DNA of 64,000 nucleotides from HGM11367 sp964600435 (GTDB lineage Bacteria; Bacillota; Clostridia; Christensenellales; UBA1242), in contig CAZRJB010000006.1 of assembly GCA_964600435.1 (NCBI GenBank), positions 5,127-69,126 of the forward strand, in the 5' to 3' direction. Positions within the stretch are counted from its first letter, which is position 1; every line of letters starts with the position of its first letter. This document shows positions 10,363-18,476 of the stretch, piece by piece. Made by a program: the position numbers and the translations under genes. Below the pieces are notes generated by a model. It had not been told where the DNA came from, did no database searches, and saw nothing but the letters and a program-made list of their open reading frames with translations.

Positions 10363-12768
10363 ATGTACAATTTTAAAGAAGTAGAAAAAAAATGGCAACA
10401 AAGGTGGGAAAATGATGAAAGGTTGAAAGCGGTTGATTTTCATCCAACAAAACCAAAATTTTATGTTTTGTATGAATTTTACAACATAAGTGGTAACTTG
10501 CATATGGGGCATTTAAAAGGCACTGTTCCTGCCGATGCGCTTGCAAGGTATAAACGTTTAAAAGGTTACAATGTTTTGTTTCCTATTGGTGGTGACGCTT
10601 TTGGATTGCCTGCCGAAAACGCAGCAATCAAAACCGGCATAGAGCCTCATAAATTTGTGGAAAATGGAATGAAAAACATTTTAGACCAATCTAAAAAAAT
10701 TGGTTTGTCTTTTGACTGGTCTCGCACTTTTGCAACAAGTGACCCTGAATATTACAAATGGACCCAATGGATATTCTTGCAATTTTTAAAGCAAGGCAAA
10801 GCATACAAAGAAAAGGGCTATGTAAATTTTTGCCCAAAATGTCAAACCGTTTTGTCTAACGAAGATAGTCAAGGTGGAAAATGTGACCGTTGTGGAAGCG
10901 ATGTTGTGCAAGTGAACAGAGATGTTTGGTTTTTAAAAATGCGTGAGTATTCCGAAAGACTATTGGGCAACGTTGAAAGAATTCAAATGGCAGAACATTT
11001 AAAAGAAGCACAACGTTATTGGATTGGTAAAACTGAAGGTGTTGAGTTAAAACTTGACATTGTTGACGAAAGCAACAACAAGGTTGACGATTTGTTTATT
11101 TACACAACTTGTATTGAAACCGTTTATGGAATAACTTTTGCTGTTTTGGCACCAGAGCATAAATTGGTTGAAAAACTTAAAGATAAAATTAAAAACTATG
11201 ACCAGGTTTTGGAATATAAAAAGGCAACTTCTTTAAAAAGTGAATTTGACAGAATAAGTCAAGTTAAAGACAAAACTGGTTGCAAATTAGAAGGGCTTTA
11301 TGCAATTAACCCTGTAAACGGCAACAAGGTAGAACTTTATTTGGCAGACTTTGTTATTGCTGGTTCTGGAACAGGTGCTGTTATGGCTGTGCCTTGTCAC
11401 GACCAACGTGACTTTGAATTTGCACAAAAATTTAACATTCCATTTATTCAGGTTATTGACGGCGATTGTTCTAAAAAAGCGGTTGAAAAAGCTGAATATT
11501 TAGAAAAAAACAGCAAACTTTTAAATTCTGGCGAGTTTTCTGGCATGCCTGTTAAGTTGGCAAAAGAAAAAATGACTCAAATGGTTATTGAAAAAGGCTT
11601 TGGCAAAAAACAAGTTAACTACAAAATGAAAGACTGGCCTTTTAACCGTCAACGTTATTGGGGTGAACCATTCCCTGTTGTTTTCTGTGATAAGTGTGGG
11701 GTTGTTGGTTTGAATGAACAAGATTTGCCACTAACTCTTCCAAAAACAAATGACTATTTGCCAAATGCAAACGGAGATTCTCCACTTTCTAAAATTGACG
11801 ATTTTGTTAATTGCGTTTGTCCAAAATGTGGAGGTAAGGCAAAAAGAGAAACAGACACAATGCCAAACTGGGCAGGCTCTAGTTGGTATTGGCTTAGATA
11901 TTGTGACCCCCACAACAATAAAGAACTTGCAAGTTTTGACAAGTTAAAATATTGGGGAAGTGTTGATGTTTACACTGGCGGAACAGAACACATAACTCGT
12001 CACGTGTTGTATGCCTTTTTCTGGCAAAATTTCCTTTATGAAATTGGAGTTGTTTCAACAAGGGACCCTTTTGTTAGAAAAATGGGAAGCGGTCTGATTT
12101 TGGATGATGAAGGCAAAAAAATGAGCAAATCGTCTAAAAACGGCGTTTCTCCACTGGAAGTGATTGATAAATATGGTGCAGACGTTGCAAGAATGCATGT
12201 TCACTTTTTGGCAGGCTACGAAGATAACTGCATGTGGACGTTTAAAGGCATTGAAGGAATTGTTAACTTTTTGGACAAGGTTTGGAAGTTGCAAGATATT
12301 GTTAAAGGTGAAGACGTTTCAAAACAACACGAAACAGAACTTCATCAGTTGATTAAAAAAGCGTCAAACGACTATGAAAACTTAAAGCTTAACACTTGCA
12401 TTGCCGCAATGATGACGTTTGTTAAAAAAATAAAGGAAGATGGATATATAACAAAAGAAGAGTTGCGTCAATTCTTGATTGTGTTAAATCCACTTGCTCC
12501 ACACATCACAAGCGAAGAATACGAAGTTGTGTTCCATAAAGACATTTTGGATGAAAAGTTTCCAGAATATGACGAAGCAAAAACGGTTAAAAAGGAAATC
12601 AATTTGCCAGTTCAAGTAAATGGAAAAATGAAAGGAACGGTTTTGGTTGATATTTCTTTAAATCAATCAGAAATTGAAAAAATGTGCTATGCAACCGCTA
12701 AAGTTGAGAAGGAACAAATTAAAAAAGTGATTTATGTTCCTGGCAGAATTATTAATTTTATTGTTTAA
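10363..12768 (+). CDS. leuS: Leucyl-tRNA synthetase
   Basis: This class I aminoacyl-tRNA synthetase charges tRNA-Leu in the cytoplasm. It is 801 residues long, within the bacterial LeuRS range. The HIGH motif reads HMGH at residues 47-50 and the KMSKS motif is intact at 586-590. Between them are two CxxC pairs (CPKC and CDRC) in a zinc-binding insertion, the editing (CP1) domain with the typical GTGAVMAVP and HDQRDFEFA segments, and a WPFNRQRYWGEP block. The residues before HMGH (FYNISGNL) differ from the common LeuRS consensus. The start is set by GGAGG five bases before ATG. The gene is monocistronic, with its own promoter and a terminator shared with convergent tRNA genes. Confidence 0.97.
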   Translation: MYNFKEVEKKWQQRWENDERLKAVDFHPTKPKFYVLYEFYNISGNLHMGHLKGTVPADALARYKRLKGYNVLFPIGGDAFGLPAENAAIKTGIEPHKFVENGMKNILDQSKKIGLSFDWSRTFATSDPEYYKWTQWIFLQFLKQGKAYKEKGYVNFCPKCQTVLSNEDSQGGKCDRCGSDVVQVNRDVWFLKMREYSERLLGNVERIQMAEHLKEAQRYWIGKTEGVELKLDIVDESNNKVDDLFIYTTCIETVYGITFAVLAPEHKLVEKLKDKIKNYDQVLEYKKATSLKSEFDRISQVKDKTGCKLEGLYAINPVNGNKVELYLADFVIAGSGTGAVMAVPCHDQRDFEFAQKFNIPFIQVIDGDCSKKAVEKAEYLEKNSKLLNSGEFSGMPVKLAKEKMTQMVIEKGFGKKQVNYKMKDWPFNRQRYWGEPFPVVFCDKCGVVGLNEQDLPLTLPKTNDYLPNANGDSPLSKIDDFVNCVCPKCGGKAKRETDTMPNWAGSSWYWLRYCDPHNNKELASFDKLKYWGSVDVYTGGTEHITRHVLYAFFWQNFLYEIGVVSTRDPFVRKMGSGLILDDEGKKMSKSSKNGVSPLEVIDKYGADVARMHVHFLAGYEDNCMWTFKGIEGIVNFLDKVWKLQDIVKGEDVSKQHETELHQLIKKASNDYENLKLNTCIAAMMTFVKKIKEDGYITKEELRQFLIVLNPLAPHITSEEYEVVFHKDILDEKFPEYDEAKTVKKEINLPVQVNGKMKGTVLVDISLNQSEIEKMCYATAKVEKEQIKKVIYVPGRIINFIV

Positions 12769-12828
12769 TTTTTAAAATAATGATTAATTATTAATGTTGG
12801 TTAAAACAATTGCTAATGTTGATAAAAT

Positions 12829-12862
12829 AAAAAATCCACACAAAATTGTGTGGATTTTTTTG
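12829..12862. terminator. Bidirectional terminator between leuS and tRNA genes
   Basis: An 11-bp perfect stem (12833-12843 with 12846-12856) is flanked by A-runs and T-runs. It serves leuS on the plus strand and the tRNA-Met/tRNA-Glu transcript on the minus strand. Confidence 0.9.
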
Positions 12863-12863
12863 G

Positions 12864-12938
12864 TGGTGACCTCGACGGGAATCGAACCCATAACTACGCC
12901 GTGAAAGGGCGTTGTATTAACCTTTTTACCACGAGGCC
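12864..12938 (-). tRNA. tRNA-Glu (UUC)
   Basis: Read on the minus strand this folds as a full cloverleaf. It has a 7-bp acceptor stem (GGCCTCG with CGAGGTC, one G-U), a GGTTCGATTCC T-arm and an anticodon loop CTTTCAC with anticodon TTC. The CCA end is encoded. It lies 6 bases downstream of tRNA-Met in the same transcript. Confidence 0.95.
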
Positions 12939-12944
12939 AAAACT

Positions 12945-13021
12945 TGGTGGCGACGAGTAGGGTCGAACCACTGACCTTACGGGTATGAACCGTACGCTCT
13001 AGCCAACTGAGCTACGTCGCC
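12945..13021 (-). tRNA. tRNA-Met (CAU), elongator type
   Basis: Acceptor stem GGCGACG/CGTCGCC is fully paired including G1-C72, so this is not the initiator tRNA. The anticodon loop TTCATAC gives CAT. The D-arm AGCTCAGTTGGCTAGAGC and T-arm GGTTCGACCC are canonical and CCA is encoded. The sequence matches the elongator Met pattern more than tRNA-Ile(CAU). Confidence 0.92.
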
Positions 13022-13039
13022 AAATTAAGTTACTCGTTT

Positions 13040-13068
13040 ATTATACTTAACATGGTGGGCTTTGTCAA
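13040..13068 (-). promoter_or_regulatory. Promoter of the tRNA-Met/tRNA-Glu transcript
   Basis: Perfect consensus on the minus strand: TTGACA (13063-13068), 17-base spacer, TATAAT (13040-13045). Confidence 0.9.
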
Positions 13069-13199
13069 CACTTTTTTGAAAAAAACTTAACAATTTAAAA
13101 TTATTTTGTTAAAAAAAATGAGTTTTTGTTATGTTTTTGGGGCTATTTGGTTTTTGGGGCAAAATTTTGAGCATATTTTTGTCATGTAAAACTATATGT

Positions 13200-14633
13200 T
13201 TAAAATGAGCTATGCTTTTCAAACCATTTAATTAAAACTCTTTTTGCAAGTTCTGTGTTGACATATGCCAACCATTTTAGTTGTGCAACATTTTTTAGGT
13301 TGCCCGAATCGTCTTTTTCGGTTACAATTTCCACTTTATCACCTTCGTTAAGTTTTGTGTAAGGTGGAATTTTTGTTTTGCTGTCGTTAACAATTGCATA
13401 TTTAAAGGCGAATCCAATATCTCTATGAATTTTAAAAGCAAAGTCCAAAACAGTGCTGCCTTTTGCAATGTATTTAACTTCTTCGGAGCGTGTTTTAACT
13501 TTGATTAAATCAACATCTAGATCGTTAATGTTTTCTTCGTCAATTATGTCCAAGTTTTGCCCTTCGGTGGAACCTACTTTAACCAAAGTGTACTCGTTTT
13601 CGGTTAAAACATAAATGTTATATTTATTTTTGTATTCGTCTTCTGTCATTAAATACATTTTGCCGGTAAAACCGCCAATTTTTGTGTCGATTATTCTTAA
13701 ATTTGTTTTGTTTTGTAACAAACTGATTGTTTCGCTAAGTGCGTTTTTGTGGGAAGTGTTTTGATACATCATAAAAATGTTATAGTTAACAACTTTTATA
13801 ATTTGCCCTTGAGAAATTTTAGAAATATCCACTTTTTTGTATAGTCTGGTTAAATCTTCAAAAACCTTATATTCTCTTACGTTTTTTATTTTTATTGTTT
13901 TTATTGAAGAGTTGGAAAAAATTTCTTTAAATCTAAGGTTGAGTTTTTCAACATGGTTGCGGTTGGAATTGTGATAAATTTTGTATTGTTCAAAAAACTG
14001 TTCTGCATTAGGTCGGTTTACAATTTTAAAGCACTCATTTTTGATGGCTCTGTAAAAATATTCGCTTTTTAATGCTTTTGCAATTGGTAGCACCCATTTT
14101 TCTGTTTCTCTAACCTTTTCTAGTTGTTTTGCATGGTTAAACGTGTTGATTGTTCTTAAGTTGTGCAATCTGTCTGCAAACTTTATGGCAAAGCCGCTAG
14201 GGTTTTCTTTGCCTAAAATTATTAATTTTTTAAAAGTTTGTTCTTCGGCTGAAGATTTTACAAATTCTGGGTCTTCGTAGATGTTTTCTTTGTCAAATAC
14301 ATATTTGTTTTTGTCTATTGCACTAACACAATCAACCAGTTTATAAACGGTGTCATTAAAATCTTGTTTAAATTGTTTTGGAGAATAGTCGCAATCTTCA
14401 ATTGTGTCGTGGAGTAAAGCTCCGGCAATCACGTTTTCGTCAAAATCTAGTTTTGCCAAAATTAAGGCAACCGCAACAGGGTGTGAAATGTATGGGGTTC
14501 CATCTTTTCGCTTTTGGTTTTTGTGCAGGTCGGTGGCTTTTTCGTATGCCTTGTTGATAATGTCAAGCGGAAGGTCGTTATTTTTTGCAATTTCCATTAT
14601 TTGTTCAAAGTTTTTTGCAGTTTCGTTAAACAT
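13200..14633 (-). CDS. RelA/SpoT-homologue with intact HD hydrolase and TGS, synthetase decayed
   Basis: This 477-residue protein begins with an HD-type (p)ppGpp hydrolase domain (about residues 20-190). It holds the family residues in order: RKDGTPYISHP, LLHDTIED and FADRLHNLRT. A TGS domain (about residues 385-450: KGSTVLDFAFKIH, LNEGDKVEIVTEK) sits at the C-terminus. The middle 180 residues occupy the place of the alarmone synthetase domain but show none of its catalytic motifs, so this looks like a hydrolase-only RSH; substrate is inferred. The usual ACT tail is also missing. The chosen ATG (14633) follows GGGAGG by 6 bases and lies inside the end of the upstream HTH gene (8-base overlap), implying translational coupling. 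A TTG one codon earlier is possible. Confidence 0.8.
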   Translation of the reverse strand: MFNETAKNFEQIMEIAKNNDLPLDIINKAYEKATDLHKNQKRKDGTPYISHPVAVALILAKLDFDENVIAGALLHDTIEDCDYSPKQFKQDFNDTVYKLVDCVSAIDKNKYVFDKENIYEDPEFVKSSAEEQTFKKLIILGKENPSGFAIKFADRLHNLRTINTFNHAKQLEKVRETEKWVLPIAKALKSEYFYRAIKNECFKIVNRPNAEQFFEQYKIYHNSNRNHVEKLNLRFKEIFSNSSIKTIKIKNVREYKVFEDLTRLYKKVDISKISQGQIIKVVNYNIFMMYQNTSHKNALSETISLLQNKTNLRIIDTKIGGFTGKMYLMTEDEYKNKYNIYVLTENEYTLVKVGSTEGQNLDIIDEENINDLDVDLIKVKTRSEEVKYIAKGSTVLDFAFKIHRDIGFAFKYAIVNDSKTKIPPYTKLNEGDKVEIVTEKDDSGNLKNVAQLKWLAYVNTELAKRVLIKWFEKHSSF

Positions 14634-15585
14634 CAATTCCCTCCCTGATTAGTTTAAAAATTGAATCGTCTTCCTTGTTTGAAACTTTTGCAAATCTAAA
14701 AACGTTTGCTTCAAGAATTTCGTTAAAGTGATATTCTAACTTGTTTCTAACAATTGCCTGTTTTTGGTTGTCGGTTAATTCAATAGAAATCTCATTTTTT
14801 TTCACATATAGCCTTTTAAAAAGGTCAATTATGTCTTTAATTGCATATTCCATGTTGACACTAAAATCGTCAAATTTGAGAAGGTCATATAACTCGCCGT
14901 CTGGCACATCAATCAATTTTTTAGATAAAATGACAAACTGGATGCACGGATTATGTTCTCTGCCTCTTGCAATTGAGTTTGCTGTGCCAACACCTCCAAT
15001 GTATGTTTGTTGAGTTGGTGGGTTGTTTAGAATAATAAAACTTTTGTCGCCGTTTTCTTTGTTAAATAAGTCAATAAATATGCTTTGAGCGCTGGTGGTG
15101 ATGTTGCCCGTGTAGGTGCTAGATAATTCGTTATATATTTCAGCGGTTTTGCTTATGTTTTTGTTAAGATTTTTTAAAATTTTTGTGGCGTTGGTTCGGT
15201 CTTTTGTAAAAACGGCTTTAACTTGAACATTTTTTTCATATTCTTTATCTTTAAAAATGCTAAGGACCCCATATTTTAGCGTGTTTTTTAGGTTGGTGTG
15301 AACTTCTCCTTTATATGAGTCGTTGTTGTAATAATAAATTAAATAGTTGCCTAAATATCTTTCATAAGATTGAATTTCTTCAGTTTTAAATTCAGAAAAC
15401 AAAAAATCATCCACACTTATTCCAAAAGCATCTTTAAGAGCAATTAAAAATTTTATGGATGGTTCGCTGTTTTTTGTAAGGTAGTTGTTTATGCTTGATT
15501 GAGAAAACCCTGTTTTTTGAGCAATGACTTTTTGTGTGTGGATTTTTGACAATTTCCTTAAATTTTGTTTAAACAAATTTTTCAT
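14626..15585 (-). CDS. XRE-type regulator with a 240-residue unknown C-terminal domain
   Basis: The first 65 of 319 residues form a Cro/C1-type helix-turn-helix (TQKVIAQKTGFSQSSINNYL). The remaining part, about residues 70-319, matches no family I can name. It has alternating beta and alpha character, a YLGNYLIYYY strand and a conserved-looking GGVGTANSIARGR segment, and could be a ligand-sensing domain. The gene is first in an operon with the RSH-like hydrolase, so it may report a nucleotide or nutrient signal; that is inference. The ATG has GGGGGAAG upstream. A strong promoter precedes it, and direct repeats around that promoter suggest self-regulation. Confidence 0.7.
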   Translation of the reverse strand: MKNLFKQNLRKLSKIHTQKVIAQKTGFSQSSINNYLTKNSEPSIKFLIALKDAFGISVDDFLFSEFKTEEIQSYERYLGNYLIYYYNNDSYKGEVHTNLKNTLKYGVLSIFKDKEYEKNVQVKAVFTKDRTNATKILKNLNKNISKTAEIYNELSSTYTGNITTSAQSIFIDLFNKENGDKSFIILNNPPTQQTYIGGVGTANSIARGREHNPCIQFVILSKKLIDVPDGELYDLLKFDDFSVNMEYAIKDIIDLFKRLYVKKNEISIELTDNQKQAIVRNKLEYHFNEILEANVFRFAKVSNKEDDSIFKLIREGIDV

Positions 15586-15596
15586 TATTCTTCCCC

Positions 15597-15644
15597 CATG
15601 TTTTTAATATATAATACTCATCAAAACCATGTTTGTCAATATTT
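15597..15644 (-). promoter_or_regulatory. Promoter with two direct repeats (possible autoregulatory operator)
   Basis: On the minus strand TTGACA (15634-15639), 17 bases, TATTAT (15611-15616). On the plus strand the motif CCATGTTT followed 2-3 bases later by AATAT occurs twice, from 15597 and from 15628, a 31-bp period that brackets the promoter. This fits a binding site for the HTH protein encoded just downstream, but that is inferred. Confidence 0.65.
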
Positions 15645-15724
15645 TTTTGGTGATATAACAATAAAAAACTAAACTGCAAAAATTATGATTGTGAATTTAA
15701 TTTATTATTGTGTGTTTTTCATAT

Positions 15725-15757
15725 TTTAAAAAAACCAAAAACGTTTTGTTCTTGGTT
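15725..15757 (-). terminator. Terminator of iscS-iscU
   Basis: An inverted repeat (AACCAAxAAC at 15733-15742 with GTTxTTGGTT at 15748-15757) is followed on the minus strand by seven T residues, about 20 bases after the iscU stop. Confidence 0.7.
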
Positions 15758-15776
15758 CTTTAAAGATGTTTTGTTT

Positions 15777-16205
15777 TTAGTGTGAACAAGGGCAAGAGCC
15801 TTTTTTGTAGCATTCTTGGTCATATGCAATGCCGTTTTTGTCGTAATAATCTTTAACTGCTGCTTTAACTGCTTCTTCTGCCAAAACAGAGCAATGTATT
15901 TTGTGTGCTGGCAAACCGCCAAGTGCTTCAACAACTGCTTTGTTTGACAACTCTAATGCTTTTGAAATTGGTTGACCTTTTATCATTTCGGTAGCAATTG
16001 AAGATGTTGCAATTGCACTGCCACAGCCAAATGTCATAAACTTAACATCGGTTATTGTTTGGGTTTGTTTGTCAACTTTAATATACATTCGCATAATGTC
16101 GCCACATTTGGCATTGCCAACTTCACCAATGCCGTCGGCATTTTCCATTTCTCCAACATTTCTTGGATTTTTAAAATGGTCCATAACTTTTTCACTATAT
16201 AGCAT
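15777..16205 (-). CDS. iscU: Iron-sulfur cluster scaffold protein, IscU/NifU-N type
   Basis: This scaffold receives sulfur from the desulfurase and iron to build Fe-S clusters. The 142 residues contain the three scaffold cysteines: C34 (in AKCGD, with the Asp that tunes cluster release), C61 (FGCGSA) and C105 (KIHCSVLAEEA). A C-terminal tail adds three more cysteines (C132, C138, C140) beyond the usual IscU end; this tail resembles clostridial NifU-like proteins. The start ATG (16205) lies 11 bases inside the end of iscS with AAAGGAG upstream, so the two are co-transcribed and probably coupled. No ferredoxin, HscA or HscB gene accompanies them. Confidence 0.95.
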   Translation of the reverse strand: MLYSEKVMDHFKNPRNVGEMENADGIGEVGNAKCGDIMRMYIKVDKQTQTITDVKFMTFGCGSAIATSSIATEMIKGQPISKALELSNKAVVEALGGLPAHKIHCSVLAEEAVKAAVKDYYDKNGIAYDQECYKKGSCPCSH

Positions 16206-17379
16206 GTTTTCTTTCTCCTTTTTTTAATTCATCCCAAACAGGGCTGATTTTTCTTAAGTAAGCAACTACGTTTTTTGTTGCTTCAATTGTTTTATCAATC
16301 TCTTCTTCGGTTGTGTATTTAGACAGGGTTAACCTTAAACTGCCATGGGCAACTTCATGTGCAAGCCCCAATGCCAAAAGAACATGACTAGGGTCAAGCG
16401 ACCCACTTGTGCAGGCAGACCCGCTTGAAGCACAAATGTTTTGTTCGTTTAACAAAAGAAGCAAACTTTCGCCTTCAATTCCTTCAAAACACATGTTAAA
16501 GTTGTTTGGGAGCCTGTTTATTAAATTTCCGTTTATTTTGCTATGCTCAATTTTGCTGAGTTCTTTAAAGAGTTTGTTTCGCAAAAACTCTTCCCTTTTT
16601 GCAACTTCAGACATGTTTAAAATGGCATCTTGCAAGGCGGTTGCCATGCCAACAATGTTTGCAACGTTTTCTGTTCCCGCACGTTTGTTTTTTTCTTGAG
16701 CGCCACCAAAAACAAAGTTAAAAAGAGGTGTTCCTTTTTTGCAAAACAATGCCCCCACTCCCTTTGGAGCATGAAACTTATGCCCAGACATTGAGAGCAT
16801 GTCAATGTTAAGTTGTTTAACATCAATTGGAACATGCCCCACTGCTTGAACTGCGTCTGTGTGAAAAATTATGTTGTTTTCGTGGCAAACTTTGCCAATT
16901 TCTTTTATTGGTTGAATTGTGCCAATTTCGTTGTTTGCAAACATTATGGACACAAAAACAGTGTCGGGCCTTAACTCTTTTTTTAAATCTTCAACCTTAA
17001 CAATGCCATTTTCGTAAACCGGCAAATATGTTATTTCAAAACCTTGTTTTTTTAACTCGTCAAATGCATGCAAAACAGCATGATGCTCAATTTGTGATGT
17101 AATGATATGTTTTTTGTTTTTTAAAATGCCGTACTTTGCAATGCTTGAAATTGCCCAGTTGTCACTTTCGCTGCCACCAGATGTAAAATATATTTCTTCG
17201 GGTTGGGCATTTATGCATTTTGCAATTTGTTCCCTGGCTGTTTCTAAATGCTCTTTTGCGATTTGACCAGCGGAATGCAAACTGCTTGCATTGCCATATA
17301 TGTCGCAAAAAAAAGGCATCATTGCTTTTAAAACATTTTCAGAAACTTTGGTTGTGCCGGCATTGTCTAGATATATCAT
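16195..17379 (-). CDS. iscS: Cysteine desulfurase, IscS/NifS family
   Basis: This PLP enzyme removes sulfur from cysteine and passes it to IscU. The 394 residues show the N-terminal YLDNAGTT, the ESDN segment, the PLP-binding lysine in SGHKFHAPKG (about residue 200) and the persulfide cysteine in SSGSACTSG (about residue 322), followed by the SLRLTLSKYTTEEEID C-terminal part. I chose the ATG at 17379, eight to nine bases after AAAGGAG; a GTG one codon earlier is possible. It is first in the iscS-iscU operon, behind a consensus promoter with a palindrome at the transcription start that matches the IscR half-site core. Confidence 0.95.
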   Translation of the reverse strand: MIYLDNAGTTKVSENVLKAMMPFFCDIYGNASSLHSAGQIAKEHLETAREQIAKCINAQPEEIYFTSGGSESDNWAISSIAKYGILKNKKHIITSQIEHHAVLHAFDELKKQGFEITYLPVYENGIVKVEDLKKELRPDTVFVSIMFANNEIGTIQPIKEIGKVCHENNIIFHTDAVQAVGHVPIDVKQLNIDMLSMSGHKFHAPKGVGALFCKKGTPLFNFVFGGAQEKNKRAGTENVANIVGMATALQDAILNMSEVAKREEFLRNKLFKELSKIEHSKINGNLINRLPNNFNMCFEGIEGESLLLLLNEQNICASSGSACTSGSLDPSHVLLALGLAHEVAHGSLRLTLSKYTTEEEIDKTIEATKNVVAYLRKISPVWDELKKGERKHAI

Positions 17380-17401
17380 CACTTTTTGCTCCTTTAATTC
17401 C

Positions 17402-17414
17402 TACTAAATTAGTA
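17402..17414. promoter_or_regulatory. Putative IscR operator of iscSU
   Basis: TACTAAATTAGTA is a perfect 13-bp palindrome. Its ACTA(A/T)nTAGT core matches the centre of the type-1 IscR site known from enterobacteria (GACTAAAATAGTC). It lies just downstream of the iscS -10 box, about at +1 to +13, a typical repressor position. An Rrf2/IscR-type regulator with Fe-S cysteines is encoded at 36145-36540. Confidence 0.6.
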
Positions 17415-17421
17415 TGATTTG

Positions 17422-17450
17422 ATTATATTAGATTATTGTCAAATTGTCAA
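17422..17450 (-). promoter_or_regulatory. iscSU promoter
   Basis: Perfect consensus on the minus strand: TTGACA (17445-17450), 17-base spacer, TATAAT (17422-17427). A second TTGACA-like hexamer lies within the spacer. Confidence 0.9.
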
Positions 17451-17483
17451 TGTTTTTACATTAAATTTAAGCAAAAAGATAAA

Positions 17484-17523
17484 TAAAAAATGCAAAACAG
17501 ATTTCTGCTCGCATTTTTTTTGT
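17484..17523 (-). terminator. Terminator of the DUF11 gene
   Basis: An outer AAAAATGC/GCATTTTT stem with an inner CAG/CTG hairpin lies just downstream of the DUF11 stop and ends in a T-run on the minus strand. Confidence 0.7.
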
Positions 17524-17530
17524 TATGATT

Positions 17531-18295
17531 TTAATCAATTTTAACTTTAAATTTGACCATTATTGTTTGGTTTGGCAAAAGAGTTCCCAGCAAAAACCCT
17601 GAATTTGGATTAAAACCTTGCTTTGTTTCTGTGTCCACTGTTACGCTGTTTTCCACAAAACTTGTTCCTTCTGGTATGGTGTCGGAAAAAAACACTTCTG
17701 TGTTGGTCAATGTTCCTGAATTTGAAATTTCGATTGTGTATGTTAATTCATCTCTAGATTTAACTGCTGTTGTGTCGGCATATTTTAATAAAGAAACATC
17801 ATTGTGCAAAACTTTAATCTCTAAGTCATTTGATGTTATGTTAAAAGATTTTGAGTCAAAATTGACGGCAATGGTTGTGTTGTTTTTTATAACATCTTCG
17901 TCTAAATATTCCAATAGTTCAATTTCGTATTCAAAAAACATGTCTGCACCCGAGCCACCAAGTGTAACGGGCAAAGTAAAGCCGGTTATTGGATTAAATT
18001 CGTCGTATGTTTGGCTTCCAATTTTTACTGAACCTGTAACAAAAACGGCGCCATTTGACAAGGTGTCGGAAACTCTTATGTTTTCTAAATTTTGGTCTGT
18101 GTTATTTGTTATTGTTGTTGTAACTTTAACTTTTCCTTTTGGCAAAGACCAAGACTTTTCAGACGTTTTTTCTACCAAAATGTCGGAATCTATTTTGTTT
18201 GTTACAAGGGTGTTGCTTGTGTTTGTTACCTCAACAACCTCTCCTGTTTCGGCGGTTATTTTTGACGATGTTTGTGCTTTGTTTGAAATTGGCAT
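17531..18295 (-). CDS. DUF11-type two-domain protein without signal peptide
   Basis: The 254-residue protein has two Ig-like DUF11 units. The first (about 45-140) has WSLPKGKVKVTTTITNNTDQ and the second (about 165-254) DELTYTIEISNSGTLTNTEV with DTIPEGTSFVENSVTV. DUF11 domains occur in bacterial surface and spore-coat-like proteins. This one has neither signal peptide, sortase motif nor membrane helix, so its export route is unclear. The start is the second of two ATGs (18295), eight bases after GGAG; the first lies only two bases after it. Monocistronic. Confidence 0.75.
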   Translation of the reverse strand: MPISNKAQTSSKITAETGEVVEVTNTSNTLVTNKIDSDILVEKTSEKSWSLPKGKVKVTTTITNNTDQNLENIRVSDTLSNGAVFVTGSVKIGSQTYDEFNPITGFTLPVTLGGSGADMFFEYEIELLEYLDEDVIKNNTTIAVNFDSKSFNITSNDLEIKVLHNDVSLLKYADTTAVKSRDELTYTIEISNSGTLTNTEVFFSDTIPEGTSFVENSVTVDTETKQGFNPNSGFLLGTLLPNQTIMVKFKVKID

Positions 18296-18414
18296 AACCA
18301 TTTCTCCTTCTTTTTACATTGTATTGTTTTAAACAAAATTTGGTTAATTTGTGAAATAACCATTTTTTTTATGCTTTTTCTAAAAGTTGCATTTGTGCCT
18401 GTTGCTAATATAAA

Positions 18415-18444
18415 TTGACTTATGTCGAAAAAGTGTGATATACT
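18415..18444 (+). promoter_or_regulatory. nrnA promoter
   Basis: TTGACT (18415-18420), 18-base spacer, TATACT (18439-18444), about 30 bases before the start codon. Confidence 0.75.
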
Positions 18445-18476
18445 CCCTTGGTTTATGGCAAAAAAAGGAGAACTTT

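Noticed and set aside
12768..12864. Leader/T-box RNA around leuS
   Set aside because: The leuS leader is about 20 bases and the hairpin after the gene is a plain terminator; no T-box sequence seen.
17553..18332. 259-codon plus-strand frame opposite the DUF11 gene
   Set aside because: Antisense shadow; the minus-strand DUF11 protein has recognisable domains and a ribosome site.
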